From positions 1 to 10,628 of the forward strand of contig CAMHNT010000057.1 of assembly GCA_946186535.1 (NCBI GenBank): a stretch of DNA of 10,628 bases. The letters run 5' to 3'. This DNA comes from an uncultured Clostridia bacterium. Lineage in GTDB: Bacteria; Bacillota; Clostridia; Oscillospirales; Acutalibacteraceae. Of the stretch, positions 7,003 through 10,628 are shown in pieces (positions within the stretch are counted from its first letter, which is position 1; each line of letters starts with the position of its first letter). The position numbers and the translations under genes are program-made. The notes below the pieces were generated by a model. That model was not told where the DNA came from. It was given only the letters and a program-made list of their open reading frames with translations, and did no database searches.

Positions 7003-7042
7003 GCTACAATTATTATTGTAGCATAAAAACAAAATAGGTCAA
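7003..7042 (-). promoter_or_regulatory. Promoter of the membrane protein-mrp unit with overlapping palindrome
   Basis: A TTGACC -35 (7042-7037), a 16-base spacer and a TACAAT -10 (7020-7015) on the minus strand. A perfect palindrome with 8-bp arms, GCTACAAT and ATTGTAGC, around a 4-base centre (7003-7022) covers the -10 and the expected start site. It is not followed by a T-run, so an operator is more likely than a terminator. A second TATAAT at 7000-6995 has no good -35. Confidence 0.65.
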
Positions 7043-7063
7043 TGTTTTTTTATTGAATTTTTA

Positions 7064-7984
7064 TTATTTCAGCTTTGCAACAAGGCATACCCAGCCGTTT
7101 TCTTCATATTTTTCGATAATATCAAACTTTTTGCCGACTGCCTCTTCAACCTCTGCGCTTCTCACATCGATAATTCCGCTCATGATATAAACCGTATCCT
7201 CGTTCATGAATGCGTCAACATCATCGCTCAGGGCAATAATTGCGTCTGCAACGATATTTGCAGCAATAACGTCATACTTACCGCTGATTTTGTCGGTAAG
7301 ATTTCCGCAAAGAACCTCGAATCTGTCGGAAACTCCGTTAAGCTCAGCATTCTCTTTTGCCGTCTTGACAGCCATTTCATCAATGTCAACGCCTACCGCA
7401 CTCTCGCTTCCGAGAAGAAGACCTGCAACAGCAAGAATACCGCTTCCGCAGCCGATGTCAAGAAATCTCGTACCCGGCTTCACATACTTCTCGATAACCT
7501 GAAGGACAAGACGGGTTGTCTCGTGAGTGCCTGTTCCGAACGCAAGACCGGGGTCGAGATTGAGAACCACTCTGTCGCCTGCGTCGTACTTGTCCCTCCA
7601 CGTCGGACGGATGAGAAGCTTTTCGCCTATCGGGATAGGATTGAAATACTGCTTCCAGTTGTTGAGCCAGTCCTCTTCCACGCAGCTCTCGCACTCGATT
7701 TCGTGAGGTATCCCCTCGCTCGTATAGCGTTCGCTGAGAAAAGAAATCGCCTCCTGGGGATTTTCCTCGGGACTTATGTAGACATGAACCACGCCCTTGG
7801 TTCTGTCCTTTTTAAGAAGCTCCTCGTCAATAAGGTCGATATGAGCGATCTCCTCGACCTCCTGTTCAAGCATCGAGTAGTCCTCAATATAGATTCCGTA
7901 AGGCACAACCATCTGTGCAATATCCCCTGCCGTATCGAGATACTCATTCGGCACGTTTATTTTTATTTCTGTCCAGTCGTTCAT
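7064..7984 (-). CDS. prmA: Ribosomal protein L11 methyltransferase PrmA
   Basis: 306 aa, the usual length. PrmA uses S-adenosylmethionine to trimethylate amino groups of ribosomal protein L11 in the cytoplasm. The N-terminal L11-binding domain covers about 1-60, followed by a linker. The class I methyltransferase fold starts near 125: EDWLNNWKQYF at 104-114, DPGLAFGTGTHETT at 144-157 (a family signature), motif I FLDIGCGSG at 174-182, the acidic end of strand 2 at GVDID 198-202, and AANIVAD at 241-247. The ATG at 7984 has AAGGAG seven bases upstream. It lies 42 bases after the fic gene, with no promoter visible between, so it may now be read from the fic or dnaJ promoter. No GC-rich terminator follows its stop. 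Confidence 0.97.
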   Translation of the reverse strand: MNDWTEIKINVPNEYLDTAGDIAQMVVPYGIYIEDYSMLEQEVEEIAHIDLIDEELLKKDRTKGVVHVYISPEENPQEAISFLSERYTSEGIPHEIECESCVEEDWLNNWKQYFNPIPIGEKLLIRPTWRDKYDAGDRVVLNLDPGLAFGTGTHETTRLVLQVIEKYVKPGTRFLDIGCGSGILAVAGLLLGSESAVGVDIDEMAVKTAKENAELNGVSDRFEVLCGNLTDKISGKYDVIAANIVADAIIALSDDVDAFMNEDTVYIMSGIIDVRSAEVEEAVGKKFDIIEKYEENGWVCLVAKLK

Positions 7985-8026
7985 TTTTATTCTCCTTGCA
8001 TTTTCGGAAGAAGCGGAAAGATCATC

Positions 8027-8623
8027 TCACATCTTCCTGACTATATTTTCTCTGAAAATATCCGTAAGTAAATCTGTAACACCGTGCGCAGATTGAATCG
8101 TTGCTATCATAAGCAAATCGGTATCAATTTTTGAAAAGTTAATGTCATATCCATTATAACGAATAAGCTGAGAAATAAATACTCTCTGAGTTCTTCCGTT
8201 TCCTTCTCTGAAAGGATGAAGCATATTGAGAGTACAATAAAAATCAACTATATTGTCAACGAAATCTTCGTAGCAGTAGCCTCTGAAATAGTTGCACGCT
8301 TTTAATCTTTCAAAGCATTTTTCGCACAATTCATCCAATCTGTCAGATTCAACAAACCGTGTTCCTTTTTTTGAAATATTTATCTTTCTGAAATCTCCTG
8401 CCCACTCGTACAAATCTTCAAACAGGTATTTATGGATAGCTTTATAATGAGGGGTATCAAAATTTCCATTCACAGGATTTTTTTCAAGATTAAGAAGTTT
8501 TCCGTATGTTATGTCAGCTTCAACAACAGAAAGCAGATTGTCGTCTTTTATACCCAATTTATTAATCAGGCAGTTTGTTTTTTCATAGCAGTCCGAACTT
8601 AAAGAATTTATATTGTATGACAT
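8027..8623 (-). CDS. fic: Fic-domain AMP-transferase toxin
   Basis: 198 aa. Fic enzymes transfer AMP (or a related nucleotide group) from ATP to a hydroxyl of target proteins, in known toxins such as VbhT and FicT often gyrase and topoisomerase IV. The core motif HPFREGNGRT at 136-145 is canonical, with catalytic His136 and Glu140 in the usual metal-site position. YEWAGDFRK at 72-80 and KGTRF at 86-90 fit the target-binding flap region. The inhibitory (S/T)xxxE(G/N) motif is absent from this protein and found in the small gene just upstream, so this is a class I two-protein system. Its ATG shares one base with the antitoxin stop (TAATG). The gene is visibly more AT-rich than dnaJ and prmA on either side, consistent with later acquisition. 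The target is unknown. Confidence 0.94.
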   Translation of the reverse strand: MSYNINSLSSDCYEKTNCLINKLGIKDDNLLSVVEADITYGKLLNLEKNPVNGNFDTPHYKAIHKYLFEDLYEWAGDFRKINISKKGTRFVESDRLDELCEKCFERLKACNYFRGYCYEDFVDNIVDFYCTLNMLHPFREGNGRTQRVFISQLIRYNGYDINFSKIDTDLLMIATIQSAHGVTDLLTDIFRENIVRKM

Positions 8624-8796
8624 TATACCGGTACTCCGTCTTTTTTCAAAACTCTTTGTATATATTCATCTACAGACAGCTCATCTCTGAGAAGTTGTCT
8701 GCCCCATTCTTTGCACTGCTCGTCTATATGATTTCCTTCCATTTCAACGGAAGCGACCGCATTGGCTATTGCCTGTTCTATATTTTTTTCATACAT
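8623..8796 (-). CDS. VbhA-like antitoxin of the Fic toxin
   Basis: 57 aa from the ATG at 8796, which has GGGAGG ten bases upstream. A TTG at 8805 would add three residues but lies only one base from the ribosome site. The helical N-terminus carries SVEMEG at 16-21, which fits the inhibitory motif (S/T)xxxE(G/N) of class I Fic antitoxins. Glu20 would block the ATP gamma-phosphate site of the Fic enzyme by pairing with its second arginine. The order antitoxin then toxin with a one-base TAATG overlap is typical for these pairs and supports translational coupling. It is the first gene after the promoter at 8916-8888. Confidence 0.9.
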   Translation of the reverse strand: MYEKNIEQAIANAVASVEMEGNHIDEQCKEWGRQLLRDELSVDEYIQRVLKKDGVPV

Positions 8797-8870
8797 ACCA
8801 TTCAAGCCTCCCAGTCTGAACTCACAACAACCCCACTATCCGCAAAAACAGACAGCAGGGTTATTATTTC

Positions 8871-8892
8871 ATAATATGTACAGCTATATTAT
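8871..8892. promoter_or_regulatory. Candidate operator of the Fic module
   Basis: A perfect inverted repeat with 7-bp arms ATAATAT and ATATTAT around an 8-base spacer. It overlaps the -10 box and the expected start site, as an autoregulatory operator would. The arms are AT-only, so chance is not negligible. Confidence 0.4.
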
Positions 8893-8916
8893 ACAACCGT
8901 ATAAAAGCTTTTTCAA
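8888..8916 (-). promoter_or_regulatory. Promoter of the Fic toxin-antitoxin module
   Basis: TTGAAA (8916-8911), a 17-base spacer and TATAAT (8893-8888) on the minus strand, 92 bases before the antitoxin ATG. I see no convincing terminator between the dnaJ stop and this promoter, so read-through from dnaJ is possible. Confidence 0.75.
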
Positions 8917-8947
8917 TACAAACAAATACTGTTTATACTTATACCGC

Positions 8948-10087
8948 TTACTCTCCGAAAAGCTCCTTTATCTTATTGAAGAAGCCTTTTCTGTTCTGAT
9001 AGTTCTTGTCGCTTGAGTTTCCGTCAAACTCCTGAAGAAGTTCCTTCTGACGTTTCGAAAGATTCTTCGGAACCTCAATCGTAACAGTGACGTATTGGTC
9101 GCCCTTTCCTCTTCCGTTGAGGCTCTGGATACCTCTGCCCTTGAGTCTGAAGCGGTCGCCCGGCTGTGTGCCCTCACGGACGTTGTATGTAACCTTACCG
9201 TCAAGAGTAGGAACGATAACCTCCGCACCGAGACAAGCCTGAACGAATGTCAGCGGCAGCTCGCAGTAAACGTCGTTGCCCTTTCTCTCGAAAATCGGAT
9301 GAGGTCTCACGCTGATAGTAATATACAAATCGCCCGCAGGACCGTGGTTAATTCCTGCGTTTCCTCTGCCGCTCACGCTGAGTCTCTGACCGTCGTCAAC
9401 GCCTGCCGGGATATTGAATTCCTCTTCCCTTGTCTTTCTGATTCTGCCCTTGCCGTCACATCTTGGACAGGGATTTTCGACGATTCTTCCTCTGCCGCCG
9501 CAGGCGTCGCAGGCTCTCGAAGTCTGAACTACGCCGAACGGAGTACGGGAATTTATCTTCACCTGACCTGTACCGCCGCAGGCTGAACAGGTCTTCGGAG
9601 AAGTACCCTTTTTTGCGCCCGAGCCGTCGCACTCGTCGCAGTTGTCGATACGCTGGAAGGAAATTTTCTTACGGCAGCCCTTTGCAGCCTCTTCAAACGA
9701 AATGCTGCAAATTGTTTCAACGTCGTTTCCTCTTCTCGGAGCATTAGGATTAGACTGACGTCTGCCGCCGAAGCCGCCGAAGAAACTGTTGAGGATATCG
9801 TCAACATCGAAACCGCCGGTATAAGCTCCGCCGTAGCCGCCTGCGCCGCCGTAATTCGGGTCAACTCCTGCGTGACCGAACTGGTCATAGCGAGCCTTTT
9901 TATCCTTATCGGACAGAACCTCATACGCTTCGTTTACTTCCTTAAAATTTTTCTCCGCCTCTTTGTCATCCGGGTGCAAATCGGGGTGATACATTTTTGC
10001 TTTCTTTCTATATGCCTTTTTTATTTCATCATCGGACGAACTTTTATCAACGCCCAAAACCTCATAATAATCTCTCTTGTCAGCCAA
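8948..10087 (-). CDS. dnaJ: Chaperone protein DnaJ (Hsp40)
   Basis: 379 aa, full length. DnaJ binds unfolded proteins, delivers them to DnaK and stimulates its ATPase in the cytoplasm. The J domain covers about 4-70, with HPD at 34-36. A Gly/Phe-rich linker follows at about 74-110. Four zinc-binding CxxCxGxG repeats begin at Cys150, Cys167, Cys193 and Cys207. The C-terminal substrate-binding and dimer region runs from about 220 (FNIPAGVDDGQRL, GDLYITISVRPH). The start codon is TTG (10087-10085), with GGAGG seven bases upstream; there is no in-frame ATG near. dnaK does not lie directly upstream, as 540 bases of non-coding DNA with repeats come first, so dnaJ seems separated from the usual grpE-dnaK-dnaJ operon, or dnaK lies further off. 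No CIRCE element is visible. Confidence 0.98.
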   Translation of the reverse strand: MADKRDYYEVLGVDKSSSDDEIKKAYRKKAKMYHPDLHPDDKEAEKNFKEVNEAYEVLSDKDKKARYDQFGHAGVDPNYGGAGGYGGAYTGGFDVDDILNSFFGGFGGRRQSNPNAPRRGNDVETICSISFEEAAKGCRKKISFQRIDNCDECDGSGAKKGTSPKTCSACGGTGQVKINSRTPFGVVQTSRACDACGGRGRIVENPCPRCDGKGRIRKTREEEFNIPAGVDDGQRLSVSGRGNAGINHGPAGDLYITISVRPHPIFERKGNDVYCELPLTFVQACLGAEVIVPTLDGKVTYNVREGTQPGDRFRLKGRGIQSLNGRGKGDQYVTVTIEVPKNLSKRQKELLQEFDGNSSDKNYQNRKGFFNKIKELFGE

Positions 10088-10113
10088 GCCGACCCCTCCT
10101 TTTTTTATTCCTA

Positions 10114-10240
10114 TTCTCTGGTAGTTATCGATTACACCTAACTCTGTTTACTACTATTTGGCTTCGTGTAGTCATACCTTATCCGCCGGAAGTACCAGAG
10201 TTTTTCGTTCTCGGTAAGCTATCAATAGCCAAACTTTTTT
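10114..10240. repeat. Tandem structured element, copy 1
   Basis: First of two copies, about 85 percent identical by eye to the copy at 10248. A stretch of 33 bases (10161-10193) is identical in both. Outer arms CTCTGGTA (10116-10123) and TACCAGAG (10193-10200) pair perfectly, an inner pair ACTAC (10150-10154) with GTAGT (10168-10172) is conserved, and a small hairpin GCTA/TAGC lies near 10218-10229, before a T-run on the plus strand. It may be a non-coding RNA, a dnaJ leader structure or a dispersed repeat. Confidence 0.7.
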
Positions 10241-10247
10241 GTTCCAG

Positions 10248-10375
10248 TTCTCTGGCAGTTATCAATTACACCTGACTTCACTAACTACTATTAAGCTTCG
10301 TGTAGTCATACCTTATCCGCCGGAAGTGCCGGGATTTTTGGGTTCTCGGTAAGCTATCGATAGCCAAACTTTGTT
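10248..10375. repeat. Tandem structured element, copy 2
   Basis: Second copy, offset by 134 bases (135 after a one-base indel). The outer arms change to CTCTGGCA (10250-10257) and TGCCGGGA (10327-10334). One T-A pair has become C-G, and two further changes leave U:G pairs if the plus strand is transcribed but A-C mismatches if the minus strand is. The inner ACTAC/GTAGT pair and the GCTA/TAGC hairpin are kept. Confidence 0.7.
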
Positions 10376-10432
10376 AAAAGAATGTTTTCTCAAATCGGAA
10401 TAAAATTATAGTATTTAATTTCTTATCTTTTC

Positions 10433-10496
10433 TAATACTTGCATTTAATTACTCCTATATGATTGTAATGTTTTTTACGATTAAATGCAAGTATTA
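10433..10496. repeat. 17-bp perfect inverted repeat
   Basis: Arms at 10433-10449 and 10480-10496 are exact reverse complements (TAATACTTGCATTTAAT and its complement) around a 30-base loop. The stem is AT-rich and has no T-run typical of a terminator, though AAAAG/TTTT flanks lie outside it. On the minus strand the distal arm covers the ATG of a nine-codon frame (10444-10415) that has GGAG seven bases upstream, in the loop. It could be a control hairpin, an operator or a miniature repeat. Confidence 0.6.
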
Positions 10497-10628
10497 AAAG
10501 AGAAATAATTCAAGTTTATTTCCGAAGCGGAATTTGTCACTTAACATTTTTCCAAATACACAAATTGTAATTCCTGAGATATTGCTTCTTCTTTAAATGT
10601 TTTATATCACAAGCTTTCATACAAATTA

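Larger units (their letters stand above)
10088..10628. other. Gene-free repeat-rich region upstream of dnaJ
   Basis: No convincing gene in 541 bases. From dnaJ outward it holds two tandem copies of a roughly 134-bp element, a weak candidate -10 (TATAAT, 10410-10405, minus strand, with no good -35), and a 17-bp perfect inverted repeat. A 27-codon minus-strand frame that enters from near the right edge (10620-10537) lacks any recognised feature; it could be the tail of a gene beyond the window but I cannot support it. Confidence 0.6.

Noticed and set aside
7003..7022. Reading the palindrome as the terminator of prmA.
   Set aside because: No T-run follows it on the minus strand, and it overlaps a good -35/-10 pair.
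9559..9924. Long frames on both strands inside dnaJ.
   Set aside because: They are shadows of the GC-rich, strongly conserved dnaJ frame.
10088..10400. A CIRCE/HrcA site or known riboswitch upstream of dnaJ.
   Set aside because: No TTAGCACTC/GAGTGCTAA pair is present, and the tandem element does not match riboswitch motifs I know.
10537..10620. A 27-codon minus-strand frame at the right edge.
   Set aside because: Lysine-rich with no recognised motif and no ribosome site; could be the tail of an outside gene, but the evidence is too thin.

Overview
The window looks like chromosome from an anaerobic Firmicute of class Clostridia, probably a Ruminococcus or Oscillospiraceae relative. The reasons are strong Shine-Dalgarno sites before most genes, AT-rich intergenic DNA with near-consensus sigma-A promoters, a CCA-encoding tRNA-fMet, dnaJ close to prmA, and a Firmicute-style Mrp/NBP35 protein. 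This is inferred from gene content alone. Every convincing gene lies on the minus strand, so the window is best read from right to left.

Right part (about 10628 to 7064): a gene-free stretch of about 540 bases carries a long perfect inverted repeat and two tandem copies of a structured element of about 134 bp. Then come dnaJ (TTG start), a two-gene Fic toxin-antitoxin module with its own promoter and a possible operator, and prmA. dnaJ and prmA are often adjacent in Firmicutes, so the AT-rich Fic module looks like an insertion between two housekeeping genes.

Middle part (about 7063 to 5131): a promoter with a palindrome over its -10 drives a small four-helix membrane protein and an Mrp/NBP35-type iron-sulfur carrier ATPase. 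This unit closes with a strong hairpin. Next is an initiator tRNA-fMet with a consensus promoter and its own terminator.

Left part (about 5130 to 1): just downstream of the tRNA is a compact operon that looks like a restriction or anti-phage island. In transcription order it encodes an NgoFVII-like PLD nuclease with an intact HxK/GSxxN site, a Z1-domain ATPase, a second NgoFVII-like PLD protein whose catalytic residues are replaced, a Vsr-type T:G mismatch endonuclease, and a cysteine-rich protein cut by the window edge. The genes overlap or sit within about 41 nt of each other, which suggests one transcript from the promoter at 4856-4828. Z1 ATPases, NgoFVII-type nucleases and Vsr are all known from restriction or defence loci. 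The combination of one active-looking and one dead-looking PLD paralogue flanking a Z1 ATPase, with no methyltransferase in view, is the most interesting feature here.
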